Shown here one piece after another: positions 11,231 through 24,198 of a DNA stretch of 64,000 bases. The notes beneath the pieces were generated by a model, which was not told where the DNA came from, ran no database searches, and saw nothing but the letters and a program-made list of their open reading frames with translations. The stretch is from Cavia porcellus (Eukaryota > Chordata > Mammalia > Rodentia > Caviidae), in contig NW_026947706.1 in NCBI RefSeq assembly GCF_034190915.1, positions 248,001-312,000 of the forward strand, read 5' to 3'. Numbering within the stretch: position 1 is the stretch's first letter; the number at the start of each line of letters is the position of its first letter. Made by a program: the position numbers and the translations under genes.

Positions 11231-13701
11231 AAAAACATCGCGGGGTGGTGTGCATTGTATGGGTGTGTGTTACATTACATTCACTAGTAGGAGTGAGAAA
11301 AACATCACGGGGTGGTGCGCATTGTATGGGTGTGTGTTACATTACATTCACTTGTAGGAGTGAGAAAAACATCACGGGGTGGTGTGAATCGGAGGGTCTG
11401 AATTAGGATAGTCAGTGAGTTGCAATGTAGGATGGAGAAAAGCACCGCGGTGTGGTCAGCATGGGTAGGTCAGGGAACATGCAGTGGCAATGTAGGATAG
11501 GTTTCTGAAAAACATCGCGGGGTGGTGTGCATTGTATGGGTGTGTGTTACATTACATTCACTAGTAGGAGTGAGAAAAACATCACGGGGTGGTGCGCATT
11601 GTATGGGTGTGTGTTACATTACATTCACTAGCAGGAGTGAGAAAATCATCACGCGGTGGTGCGCATTGTATGGGTGTGTGTTACATTACATTCACTAGTA
11701 GGAGTGAGAAAAACATCACGGGGTGGTGTGAATCGGAGGGTCTGAATTAGGATAGGCAGTGAGTGGCAATGTAGGATGGAGAAAAGCACCGCGGGGTGGT
11801 CAGCATGGGGAGGTCAGGGAACATGCAGTGGCAATATAGGATAGGTTTCTGAAAAACATCGCGGGGTGGTGCGCATTGTATGGGTGTGTTACATTACATT
11901 CACTAGTAGGAGTGAGAAAAACATCACGGGGTGGTGCGCATTGTATGGGTGTGTGTTACATTACATTCACTAGTAGGAGTGAGAAAATCATCACGCGGTG
12001 GTGCGCATTGTATGGGTGTGTGTTACATTACATTCACTAGTAGGAGTGAGAAAAACATCACGGGGTGGTGCGCATTGTATGGGTGTGTGTTACATTACAT
12101 TCACTAGTAGGAGTGAGAAAAACATCGCGGGGTGGTGCGCATTGTATGGGTGTGTGTTACATTACATTCACTAGTAGGAGTGAGAAAAACATCACGGGGT
12201 GGTGTGAATCGGAGGGTCTGAATTAGGATAGGCTTTGAGTGGCAATGTAGGATGGAGAAAAGCACCGCGGGGTGGTCAGCATGGGTAGGTCAGGGAACAT
12301 GCAGTGGCAATGTAGGATAGGTTTCTGAAAAACATCGCGGGGTGGTGCGCATTGTATGGGTGTGTGTTACATTACATTCACTAGTAGAAGTGACAAAAAC
12401 ATTACGGGGTGGTGCGCATTTTATGGGTGTGTGTTACATGACATTCACTACTAGGAGTGAGGAAAATATCACGGTGTGGTGCGCATTGTATGGGTGTGTG
12501 TTACATTACATTCACTAGTGGGAGTTGGAAAAACATCACGGGGTGGTATGAATCAGAGGGTCTAAATTAGGATAGGCAGTGAGTGACAATGTAGGATGGA
12601 GAAAAGCACAGCGGGGTCGTCAGCATGGGGAGGTCAGGGAACATGCAGTGGCAATGTAGGATAAGTTTCTGAAAAACATTGCGGGGTGGTGCGCATTGTA
12701 TGGATGTGTATTACATTACATTCACTAGTAGGATTGAGAAAAACATCACAGGGTGGTGCCCATTGTATGGGTGTGTGTTACATTACATTCACTAGTCGGA
12801 GTTAGAAAAACATCACGGGGTGGTGTGAATCAGAGGGTCTGAATTAGGATAGGCAGTGAGTGACAATGTAGGATGGAGAAAAGCACCGCGGGGTCGTCAG
12901 CATGGGGAGGTCAGGGAACATGCAGTGGCAATGTAGGATAGGTTTCTGAAAAACATTGCGGGGTGGTGCGCATTGTATGGATGTGTATTACATTACATTC
13001 ACTAGTAGGAGTGAGAAAAACATCACAGGGTGGTGCGCATTGTATGGGTGTGTGTTACATTACATTCACTAGTAGGAGTGAGAAAAGCATCACGGGGTGG
13101 TGTGAATCGGAGGGTCTGAAATAGGATAGGCAGTGAGTGGCAATGTAGGATGGAGAAAATCCCCGCGGGTTGGTCAGCATGGGGAGGTCAGGGAACATGC
13201 AGTGGCAATGTAGGATAGGTTTCTGAAAAACATCGCGGGGTGGTGCGCATTGTATGGGTGTGTTACATTAGATTCACTAGTAGGAGTGAGAAAAACATCA
13301 CGGGGTGGTGCGCATTGTATGGGTGTGTGTTACATTACATTCACTAGTAGGAGTGAGAAAATCATCACGCGGTGGTGCGCATTGTATGGGTGTGTGTTAC
13401 ATTACATTCACTAGTAGGAGTGAGAAAAACATCACGGGGTGGTGCGCATTGTATGGGTGTGTGTTACATTACATTCACTAGTAGGAGTGAGAAAAACATC
13501 GCGGGGTGGTGCGCATTGTATGGGTGTGTGTTACATTACATTCACTAGTAGGAGTGAGAAAAACATCACGGGGTGGTGTGAATCGGAGGGTCTGAATTAG
13601 GATAGGCTTTGAGTGGCAATTTAGGATGGAGAAAAGCACCGCGGGGTGGTCAGCATGGGGAGGTCAGGGAACATGCAGTGGCAATGTAGGATAGGTTTCT
13701 G
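11231..13701 (+). repeat. P3: 5'-truncated P block
   Basis: Seven super-units, n = 2,3,5,3,2,2,5, equal to the last seven of P. The first five super-units of P are absent, so R1 joins directly to the middle of P. The last four super-units form an intact Q (12328-13701). Confidence 0.9.
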
Positions 13702-16700
13702 AAAAACATCGCGGGGTGGTGCGCATTGTATGGGTGTGTGTTACATTACATTCACTAGTAGAAGTGACAAAAACATTACGGGGTGGTGCGCATTTTATGG
13801 GTGTGTGTTACATGACATTCACTACTAGGAGTGAGGAAAATATCACGGGGTGGTGTGAATCGGAGGGTCTGAATTAGGATAGGCTTTGAGTGGCAATTTA
13901 GGATGGAGACAAGCACCGCGTGGTGGTCAGCATGGGGAGGTCAGGGAACATGCAGTGGCAATGTTGGATAGGATTCTGAAAAACATCGCGTGGTGGTGCG
14001 CATTGTATGGGTGTGTGTTACATTACATTAACTAGTAGGAGTGAGAAAAATATCACGGGGTGGTGCGCATTGTATGGGTGTGTGTTACATTACATTCACT
14101 AGTAGGAGTTAGAAAAACATCACGGGGTGGTGTGAATCGGAGGGTCTGAATAAGGACAGGCATTGAGTGGCAATGTAGGATGGAGAAAAGCACCGCGGGG
14201 TGGTCAGCATGGGGAGGTCAGGGAACATGCAGTGGCAATGTAGGATAGGTTTCTGAAAAACATTGCGGGGTGGTGCGCATTGTTCGGTGTGTGTTACATT
14301 ACATTCACTAGTAGGAGTGAGAAAAACATCACGGGGTGGTGCGCATTGTATGGGTGTGTGTTACATTTCATTCACTACTAGGAATGAGGAAAATATCACC
14401 GGGTGGTGCGCATTGTATGGGTGTGTGTTACATTACATTCACTAGTCGGAGTTAGAAAAACATCACGGGGTGGTGTGAATCAGAGGGTCTGAATTAGGAT
14501 AGGCAGTGAGTGACAATGTAGGATGGAGAAAAGCACCGCGGGGTCGTCAGCATGGGGAGGTCAGGGAACATGCAGTGGCAATGTAGGATAGGTTTCTGAA
14601 AAACATTGCGGCGTGGTGCACATTGTATGGATGTGTATTACATTACATTCACTAGTAGGAGTGAGAAAAACATCACAGGGTGGTGCGCATTGTATGGGTG
14701 TGTGTTACATTACATTCACTAGTAGGAGTGAGAAAAGCATCACGGGGTGGTGTGAATTGGAGGGTCTGAATTAGGATAGGCAGTGAGTGGCAATGTAGGA
14801 TGGAGAAAATCACCGCGGGTTGGTCAGCATGGGGAGGTCAGGGAACATGCAGTGGCAATGTAGGATAGGTTTCTGAAAAACATCGCTGGGTGGTGCGCAT
14901 TGTATGGGTGTGTGTTACATTACATTCACTACTAGGAGTGAGAAAAACATCACGCGGTGGTGTGAATCGGAAGGTCTGAATTAGGATGGGCAGTGAGTGG
15001 CAATGTAGGATGGAGAAAAGCACCGCGGGGTGGTCAGCATGGGGAGGTCAGGGAACATGCAGTGGCAATGTAGGATAGGTTTCTGAAAAACATCGCGGGG
15101 TGGTGCGCATTGTATGGGTGTGTGTTACATTACATTCACTAGTAGGAGTGAGAAAAACATCACGGGGTGGTGCGCATTGTATGGGTGTGTGTTACATTAC
15201 ATTCACTAGTAGGAGTGAGAAAAACATCACGGGGTGGTGTGAATCGGAGGGTCTGAATTAGGATAGTCAGTGAGTGGCAATGTAGGATGGAGAAAAGCAC
15301 CGCGGTGTGGTCAGCATGGGTAGGTCAGGGAACATGCAGTGGCAATGTAGGATAGGTTTCTGAAAAACATCGCGGGGTGGTGTGCATTGTATGGGTGTGT
15401 GTTACATTACATTCACTAGTAGGAGTGAGAAAAACATCACGGGGTGGTGCGCATTGTATGGGTGTGTGTTACATTACATTCACTAGCAGGAGTGAGAAAA
15501 TCATCACGCGGTGGTGCGCATTGTATGGGTGTGTGTTACATTACATTCACTAGTAGGAGTGAGAAAAACATCACGTGGTGGTGTGAATCGGAGGGTCTGA
15601 ATTAGGATAGGCAGTGAGTGGCAATGTAGGATGGAGAAAAGCACCGCGGGGTGGTCAGCATGGGGAGGTCAGGGAACATGCAGTGGCAATATAGGATAGG
15701 TTTCTGAAAAACATCGCGGGGTGGTGCGCATTGTATGGGTGTGTTACATTACATTCACTAGTAGGAGTGAGAAAAACATCACGGGGTGGTGCGCATTGTA
15801 TGGGTGTGTGTTACATTACATTCACTAGTAGGAGTGAGAAAATCATCACGCGGTGGTGCGCATTGTATGGGTGTGTGTTACATTACATTCACTAGTAGGA
15901 GTGAGAAAAACATCACGGGGTGGTGCGCATTGTATGGGTGTGTGTTACATTACATTCACTAGTAGGAGTGAGAAAAACATCGCGGGGTGGTGCGCATTGT
16001 ATGGGTGTGTGTTACATTACATTCACTAGTAGGAGTGAGAAAAACATCACGGGGTGGTGTGAATCGGAGGGTCTGAATTAGGATAGGCTTTGAGTGGCAA
16101 TGTAGGATGGAGAAAAGCACCGCGGGGTGGTCAGCATGGGGAGGTCAGGGAACATGCAGTGGCAATGTAGGATAGGTTTCTGAAAAACATCGCGGGGTGG
16201 TGCGCATTGTATGGGTGTGTGTTACATTACATTCACTAGTAGAAGTGACAAAAACATTACGGGGTGGTGCGCATTTTATGGGTGTGTGTTACATGACATT
16301 CACTACTAGGAGTGAGGAAAATATCACGGGGTGGTGCGCATTGTATGGGTGTGTGTTACATTACATTCACTAGTGGGAGTTAGAAAAACATCACGGGGTG
16401 GTATGAATCAGAGGGTCTGAATTAGGATAGGCAGTGAGTGACAATGTAGGATGGAGAAAAGCACAGCGGGGTCGTCAGCATGGGGAGGTCAGGGAACATG
16501 CAGTGGCAATGTAGGATAAGTTTCTGAAAAACATTGCGGGGTGGTGCGCATTGTATGGATGTGTATTACATTACATTCACTAGTAGGAGTGAGAAAAACA
16601 TCACAGGGTGTTGCCCATTGTATGGGTGTGTGTTACATTACATTCACTAGTCGGAGTTAGAAAAACATCACGGGGTGGTGTGAATCAGAGGGTCTGAATT

Positions 16701-17556
16701 AGGATAGGCTGTGAGTGACAATGTAGGATGGAGAAAAGCACCGCGGGGTCGTCAGCATGGGGAGGTCAGGGAACATGCAGTGGCAATGTAGGATAGGTTT
16801 CTGAAAAACATTGCGGGGTGGTGCGCATTGTATGGATGTGTATTACATTACATTCACTAGTAGGAGTGAGAAAAACATCACAGGGTGGTGCGCATTGTAT
16901 GGGTTTGTGTTACATTACATTCACTAGTAGGAGTGAGAAAAGCATCACGGGGTGGTGTGAATCGGAGGGTCTGAAATAGGATAGGCAGTGAGTGGCAATG
17001 TAGGATGGAGAAAATCCCCGCGGGTTGGTCAGCATGGGGAGGTCAGGGAACATGCAGTGGCAATGTAGGATAGGTTTCTGAAAAACATCGCGGGGTGGTG
17101 CGCATTGTATGGGTGTGTTACATTACATTCACTAGTAGGAGTGAGAAAAACATCACGGGGTGGTGCGCATTGTATGGGTGTGTGTTACATTACATTCACT
17201 AGTAGGAGTGAGAAAATCATCACGCGGTGGTGCGCATTGTATGGGTGTGTGTTACATTACATTCACTAGTAGGAGTGAGAAAAACATCATGGGGTGGTGC
17301 GCATTGTATGGGTGTGTGTTACATTACATTCACTAGTAGGAGTGAGAAAAACATCGCGGGGTGGTGCGCATTGTATGGGTGTGTGTTACATTACATTCAC
17401 TAGTAGGAGTGAGAAAAACATCACGGGGTGGTGTGAATCGGAGGGTCTGAATTAGGATAGGCTTTGAGTGGCAATGTAGGATGGAGAAAAGCACCGCGGG
17501 GTGGTCAGCATGGGGAGGTCAGGGAACATGCAGTGGCAATGTAGGATAGGTTTCTG
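13702..17556 (+). repeat. P4: complete 3.85-kb higher-order block
   Basis: All twelve super-units are present (n = 2,2,3,2,1,2,3,5,3,2,2,5; landmark to landmark 3,855 bp). The segment from about 3.99 kb in P2 reappears here at an offset of 9,847 bp with scattered single-base differences, for example cattgcggcgtgg at 14605 where P2 has cattgcggggtgg. Confidence 0.92.
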
Positions 17557-20047
17557 AAAAACATCGCGGGGTGGTGCGCATTGTATGGGTGTGTGTTACA
17601 TTACATTCACTAGTAGAAGTGACAAAAACATTACGGGGTGGTGCGCATTTTATGGGTGTGTGTTACATGACATTCACTACTAGGAGTGAGGAAAATATCA
17701 CGGGGTGGTGCGCATTGTATGGGTGTGTGTTACATTACATTCACTAGTGGGAGTTAGAAAAACATCACGGGGTGGTATGAATCAGAGGGTCTGAATTAGG
17801 ATAGGCAGTGAGTGACAATGTAGGATGGAGAAAAGCACAGCGGGGTCGTCAGCATGGGGAGGTCAGGGAACATGCAGTGGCAATGTAGGATAAGTTTCTG
17901 AAAAACATTGCGTGGTGGTGCGCATTGTATGGATGTGTATTACATTACATTCACTAGTAGGAGTGAGAAAAACATCACAGGTTGGTGCCCATTGTATGGG
18001 TGTGTGTTACATACATTCACTAGTAGGAGTGAGAAAAGCATCACGGGGTGGTGTGAATCGGAGGGTCTGAATTAGGATAGGCAGTGAGTGGCAATGTAGG
18101 ATGGAGAAAATCACCGCGGGTTGGTCAGCATGGGGAGGTCAGGGAACATGCAGTGGCAATGTAGGATAGGTTTCTGAAAAACATCGCGGGGTTGAGCACA
18201 TTGTATGGGTGTGTGTTACATTACATTCACTACTAGGATTGAGAAAAACATCAAGCAGTGGTGTGAATCGGAAGGTCTGAATTAGGATGGGCAGTGAGTG
18301 GCAATGTAGGATGGAGAAAAGCACCGCGGGCTGGTCAGCATGGGGAGGTCAGGGAACATGCAGTGGCAATGTAGGATAGGTTTCTGAAAAACATCGCGGG
18401 GTGGTGCGCATTGTATGGGTGTGTGTTACATTACATTCACTAGTAGGAGAGAGAAAAACATTACGGGGTGGTGCGCATTTTATGGGTGTGTGTTACATGA
18501 CATTCACTACTAGGAGTGAGGAAAATATCACGGGGTGGTGCGCATTGTATGGGTGTGTGTTACATTACATTCACTAGTAGGAGTTAGAAAAACATCACGG
18601 GGTGGTATGAATCAGAGGGTCTGAATTAGGATAGGCAGTGAGTGACAATGTAGGATGGAGAAAAGCACCGCGGGGTCGTCAGCATGGGGAGGTCAGGGAA
18701 CATGCAGTGGCAATGTAGGATAAGTTTCTGAAAAACATTGCGGGGTGTTGCGCATTGTATGGATGTGTATTACATTACATTCACTAGTAGGAGTGAGAAA
18801 AACATCACAGGGTGGTGCCCATTGTATGGGTGTGTGTTACATTACATTCACTAGTAGGAGTGAGAAAAGCATCACGGGGTGGTGTGAATCAGAGGGTCTG
18901 AATTAGGATAGGCAGTGAGAGGAAATGTAGGATGGAGAAAAGCACCGCGGGGTGGTCAGCATGGGGAGGTCCGGGAACATCCAGTGGCAATGTAGGATAC
19001 GTTTCTGAAAAATATCGCGTTGTGGTGCGTATTGTATGGGGGTGTGTTACATTACATTAACTAGTAGGAGTGAGAAAAACAGCACGGGTTGTTGCCCATT
19101 GTATGGGTGTGTGTTACATTACATTCACTAGTAGGAGTGAGAAAAACATCACGGGGTGGTGTGAATCGGAGGGTCTGAATAAGGATAGGCATTGAGTGGC
19201 AATGTAGGATGGAGAAAAGCACCGCGGGGTGGTCAGCATGGGGAGGTCAGGGAACATGCAGTGGCAATGTAGGATAGGTTTCTGAAAAACATCGCGGGGT
19301 GGTGCGCATTGTTCGGTGTGTGTTACATTACATTCACTAGTAGGAGTTAGAAAAACATCACGGGGTGGTGCGCATTGTATGGGTGTGTGTTACATTTCAT
19401 TTACTAGTAGGAGTGAGAAAAACATCACGCGGTCGTGTGAATCAGAGGGTCTGAATTAGGATAGGCAGTGAGTGGCAATGTAGGATGGAGAAAAGCACCG
19501 CGGGGTGGTCAGCATGGAGAGGTCAGGGAACATGCAGTGGCAATGTAGGATAGGTTTCTGAAAAACATCGCCGTGTGGGGCGCATTTTATGGGTGTGTGT
19601 TACATTACATTCACTAGTAGGAGTGAAAAAAACATCACGGGGTAGTGTGCATTGTATGGGTGTGTGTTACATTACATTCACTATTAGGAGTGAGAAATAC
19701 ATCACGGGGTGGTGTGAATCGGAGGGTCTGAATTAGGATAGGCAGTGAGTGGCAATGTAGGATGGAGAAAAGCACCGCGGGGTGGTCAGATTGGGGAGGT
19801 CACGGAACATGCAGTGGCAATGTAGGATAGGTTTCTGAAAAACATCGCGGGGTGGTGCCCATTGTATGGGTGTGTGTTACATTACATTCACTAGTAGGAG
19901 TGAGAAAAGCATCACGGGGTGGTGTGAATCGGAGGGTCTGAATTAGGATAGGCAGTGAGTGGCAATGTAGTATGGAGAAAATCACCGCGGGTTGGTCAGC
20001 ATGGGGAGGTCAGGGAACATGCAGTGGCAATGTAGGATAGGTTTCTG
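17557..20047 (+). repeat. R2: 2.49-kb higher-order block
   Basis: Same nine super-units and marker variants as R1, offset 8,817 bp. Small differences include the first A after the ggtcacggaac C, near 19840, which reads gtgcccattg where R1 has gtgcgcattgtatgagtg. Confidence 0.92.
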
Positions 20048-21631
20048 AAAAACATCGCGGGGTGGTGCGCATTGTATGGGTGTGTGTTACATTACATTCA
20101 CTAGTAGGAGTGAGAAAAACATCACGGGGTGGTGCGCATTGTATGGGTGTGTGTTACATTACATTCACTAGTAGGAGTGAGAAAAACATCACGGGGTGGT
20201 GTGAATCGGAGGGTCTGAATTAGGATAGGCAGTGAGTGGCAATGTAGGATGGAGAAAAGCACCGCGGTGTGGTCAGCATGGTTAGGTCAGGGAACATGCA
20301 GTGGCAATGTAGGATAGGTTTCTGAAAAACATCGCGGGGTGGTGCGCATTGTATGGGTGTGTGTTACATTACATTCACTAGTAGGAGTGAGAAAAACATC
20401 ACGGGGTGGTGCGCATTGCATGGGTGTGTGTTACATTACATTCACTAGTAGGAGTGAGAAAAACATCGCGGGGTGGTGCGCATTGTATGGGTGTGTGTTA
20501 CATTACATTCACTAGTAGGAGTGAGAAAGACATCGCGGGGTGGTGCGCATTGTATGGGTGTGTGTTACATTACATTCACTATTAGGAGTGAGAAAAACAT
20601 CACGGGGTGGTGTGAATCGGAGTGTCTGAATTTGATAGGCAGTGAGTGGCAATGTAGGTTGCAGAAAAGCACCGCGGGGTGGTCAGCATGGGGAGGTCAG
20701 GGAACATGCAGTGGCAATGTAGGATAGGTTTCTGAAAAACATCGCGGGGTGGTGCGCATTGTATGGGTGTGTGTTACATTACATTCACTAGTAGGAGTGA
20801 GAAAAGCATCACGGGGTGCGGCGCATTGTATGGGTGTGTGTTACCTTACATTCACTAGTAGGAGTGAGAAAAACATCACGGGGTGGTGTGAATCGGAGGG
20901 TCTGAATTAGGATAGGCAGTGAGTGGCAATGTAGGATGGAGACAAGCACCGCGTGGTGGTCAGCATGGGGAGGTCAGGGAACATGCAGTGGCAATGTTGG
21001 ATAGGATTCTGAAAAACATCGCGGGGTGGTGCGCATTGTATGGGTGTGTGTTACATTACATTAACTAGTAGGAGTGAGAAAAACATCACGGGGTGGTGCG
21101 CATTGTATGGCTGTATGTTACATTACATTCACTAGTAGGAGTTAGAAAAACATCACGGGGTGGTGTGAATCGGAGGGTCTAAATAAGGACAGGCATTGAG
21201 TGGAAATGTAGGTTGGAGAAAAGCACCGCGGGGTGGTCAGCATGGGGAGGTCAGGGAACATGCAGTGGCAATGTAGGATAGGTTTCTGAAAAACATCGCG
21301 GGGTGGTGCGCATTGTTCGGTGTGTGTTACATTACATTCACTAGTAGGAGTGAGAAAAACATCACGGGGTGGTGCGCATTTTGTGGGTGTGTGTTACATG
21401 ACATTCACTACTAGGAGTGAGGAAAATATCACCGGGTGGTGCGCATTGTATGGGTGTGTGTTACATTACATTCACTAGTCGGAGTTAGAAAAACATCACG
21501 GGGTGGTGTGAATCAGAGGGTCTGAATTAGGATAGGCAGTGAGTGACAATGTAGGATGGAGAAAAGCACCGCGGGGTCGTCAGCATGGGGAGGTCAGGGA
21601 ACATGCAGTGGCAATGTAGGACAGGTTTCTG
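20048..21631 (+). repeat. S1: higher-order block (n = 2,4,2,2,3)
   Basis: Carries its own markers: gtctgaatttgatagg B (1 bp shorter) with taggttgcag before C near 20658, gggtgcggcgcattg A near 20815, gttaccttac A near 20843, tggctgtatgttac A near 21109 and gtctaaataagg B near 21178. S2 at 28.8 kb repeats this order at an offset of about 8,758 bp, equal to the R offset less one 210-bp super-unit. Confidence 0.9.
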
Positions 21632-23435
21632 AAAAACATTGCGGGGTGGTGCGCATTGTATGGATGTGTATTACATTACATTCACTAGTAGGAGTGAGAA
21701 AAACATCACAGGGTGGTGCGCATTGTATGGGTGTGTGTTACATTACATTCACTAGTAGGAGTGAGAAAAGCATCACGGGGTGGTGTGAATCGGAGGGTCT
21801 GAATTAGGATAGGCAGTGAGTGGAAATGTAGGATGGAGAAAATCACCGCGGGTTGGTCAGCATGGGGAGGTCAGGGAACATGCAGTGGCAATGTAGGATA
21901 GGTTTCTGAAAAACATCGCAGGGTGGTGCGCATTGTATGGGTGTGTGTTACATTACATTCACTACTAGGAGTGAGAAAAACATCACGCGGTGGTGTGAAT
22001 CGGAAGGTCTGAATTAGGATGGGCAGTGAGTGGCAATGTAGGATGGAGAAAAGCACCGCGGGGTGGTCAGCATGGGGAGGTCAGGGAACATGCAGTGGCA
22101 ATGTAGGATAGGTTTCTGAAAAACATCGCGGGGTGGTGCGCATTGTATGGGTGTGTGTTACATTACATTCACTAGTAGGAGTTAGAAAAACATCACGGGG
22201 TGGTGTGAATCGGAGGGTCTGAATAAGGACAGGCATTGAGTGGCAATGTAGGATGGAGAAAAGCACCGCGGGGTGGTCAGCATGGGGAGGTCAGGGAACA
22301 TGCAGTGGCAATGTAGGATAGGTTTCTGAAAAACATTGCGGGGTGGTGCGCATTGTTCGGTGTGTGTTACATTACATTCACTAGTAGGAGTGAGAAAAAC
22401 ATCACGGGGTGGTGCGCATTGTATGGGTGTGTGTTACATTTCATTCACTACTAGGAATGAGGAAAATATCACCGGGTGGTGCGCATTGTATGGGTGTGTG
22501 TTACATTACATTCACTAGTCGGAGTTAGAAAAACATCACGGGGTGGTGTGAATCAGAGGGTCTGAATTAGGATAGGCAGTGAGTGACAATGTAGGATGGA
22601 GAAAAGCACCGCGGGGTCGTCAGCATGGGGAGGTCAGGGAACATGCAGTGGCAATGTAGGATAGGTTTCTGAAAAACATTGCGGGGTGGTGCACATTGTA
22701 TGGATGTGTATTACATTACATTCACTAGTAGGAGTGAGAAAAACATCACAGGGTGGTGCGCATTGTATGGGTGTGTGTTACATTACATTCACTAGTAGGA
22801 GTGAGAAAAGCATCACGGGGTGGTGTGAATTGGAGGGTCTGAATTAGGATAGGCAGTGAGTGGCAATGTAGGATGGAGAAAATCACCGCGGGTTGGTCAG
22901 CATGGGGAGGTCAGGGAACATGCAGTGGCAATGTAGGATAGGTTTCTGAAAAACATCGCTGGGTGGTGCGCATTGTATGGGTGTGTGTTACATTACATTC
23001 ACTACTAGGAGTGAGAAAAACATCACGCGGTGGTGTGAATCGGAAGGTCTGAATTAGGATGGGCAGTGAGTGGCAATGTAGGATGGAGAAAAGCACCGCG
23101 GGGTGGTCAGCATGGGGAGGTCAGGGAACATGCAGTGGCAATGTAGGATAGGTTTCTGAAAAACATCGCAGGGTGGTGCGCATTGTATGGGTTTGTGTTA
23201 CATTACATTCACTAGTAGGAGTGAGAAAAACATCACGGGGTGGTGCGCATTGTATGGGTGTGTGTTACATTACATTCACTAGTAGGAGTGAGAAAAACAT
23301 CACGTGGTGGTGTGAATCGGAGGGTCTGAATTAGGATAGTCAGTGAGTGGCAATGTAGGATGGAGAAAAGCACCGCGGTGTGGTCAGCATGGGTAGGTCA
23401 GGGAACATGCAGTGGCAATGTAGGATAGGTTTCTG
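21632..23435 (+). repeat. Chimeric stretch with P-type super-units (n = 2,1,1,3,2,1,2)
   Basis: Two consecutive n=1 super-units (landmarks 21872, 22082, 22292) mark a junction. From about 22.2 kb the sequence follows the front part of P, matching P4 at an offset of 8,073 bp (14263 and 22336). The run n=1,3,2,1 therefore looks like an S/P recombination joint. Confidence 0.85.
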
Positions 23436-24198
23436 AAAAACATCGCGGGGTGGTGCGCATTGTATGGGTGTGTGTTACATTACATTCACTATTAGGAGTG
23501 AGAAAAACATCACGGGGTGGTGTGAATCGGAGTGTCTGAATTTGATAGGCAGTGAGTGGAAATGTAGGTTGCAGAAAAGCACCGCGGGGTGGTCAGCATG
23601 GGGAGGTCAGGGAACATGCAGTGGCAATGTAGGATAGGTTTCTGAAAAACATCGCGGGGTGGTGCGCATTGTATGGGTGTGTGTTACATTACATTCACTA
23701 GTAGGAGTGAGAAAAGCATCACGGGGTGCGGCGCATTGTATGGGTGTGTGTTACCTTACATTCACTAGTAGGAGTGAGAAAAACATCACGGGGTGGTGTG
23801 AATCGGAGGGTCTGAATTAGGATAGGCAGTGAGTGGCAATGTAGGATGGAGACAAGCACCGCGTGGTGGTCAGCATGGGGAGGTCAGGGAACATGCAGTG
23901 GCAATGTTGGATAGGATTCTGAAAAACATCGCGGGGTGGTGCGCATTGTATGGGTGTGTGTTACATTACATTAACTAGTAGGAGTGAGAAAAACATCACG
24001 GGGTGGTGCGCATTGTATGGCTGTATGTTACATTACATTCACTAGTAGGAGTTAGAAAAACATCACGGGGTGGTGTGAATCGGAGGGTCTAAATAAGGAC
24101 AGGCATTGAGTGGAAATGTAGGTTGGAGAAAAGCACCGCGGGGTGGTCAGCATGGGGAGGTCAGGGAACATGCAGTGGCAATGTAGGATAGGTTTCTG
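23436..24198 (+). repeat. Duplicate of part of S1 (2,910-bp offset)
   Basis: Three super-units (n = 1,2,2; landmarks 23608, 23885, 24162) match landmarks 20698, 20975 and 21252 of S1, each exactly 2,910 bp away. They share gtctgaatttgatagg, gggtgcggcgc, gttaccttac and tggctgtatg. The first super-unit has lost three A monomers compared with the n=4 unit in S1. Confidence 0.9.

Noticed and set aside
21632..24198. Transposon insertion as the cause of the irregular super-unit order
   Set aside because: Every base can be assigned to A, B or C monomers. The irregularity comes from rearranged S-type and P-type super-units, with no foreign sequence, terminal repeats or target duplication.
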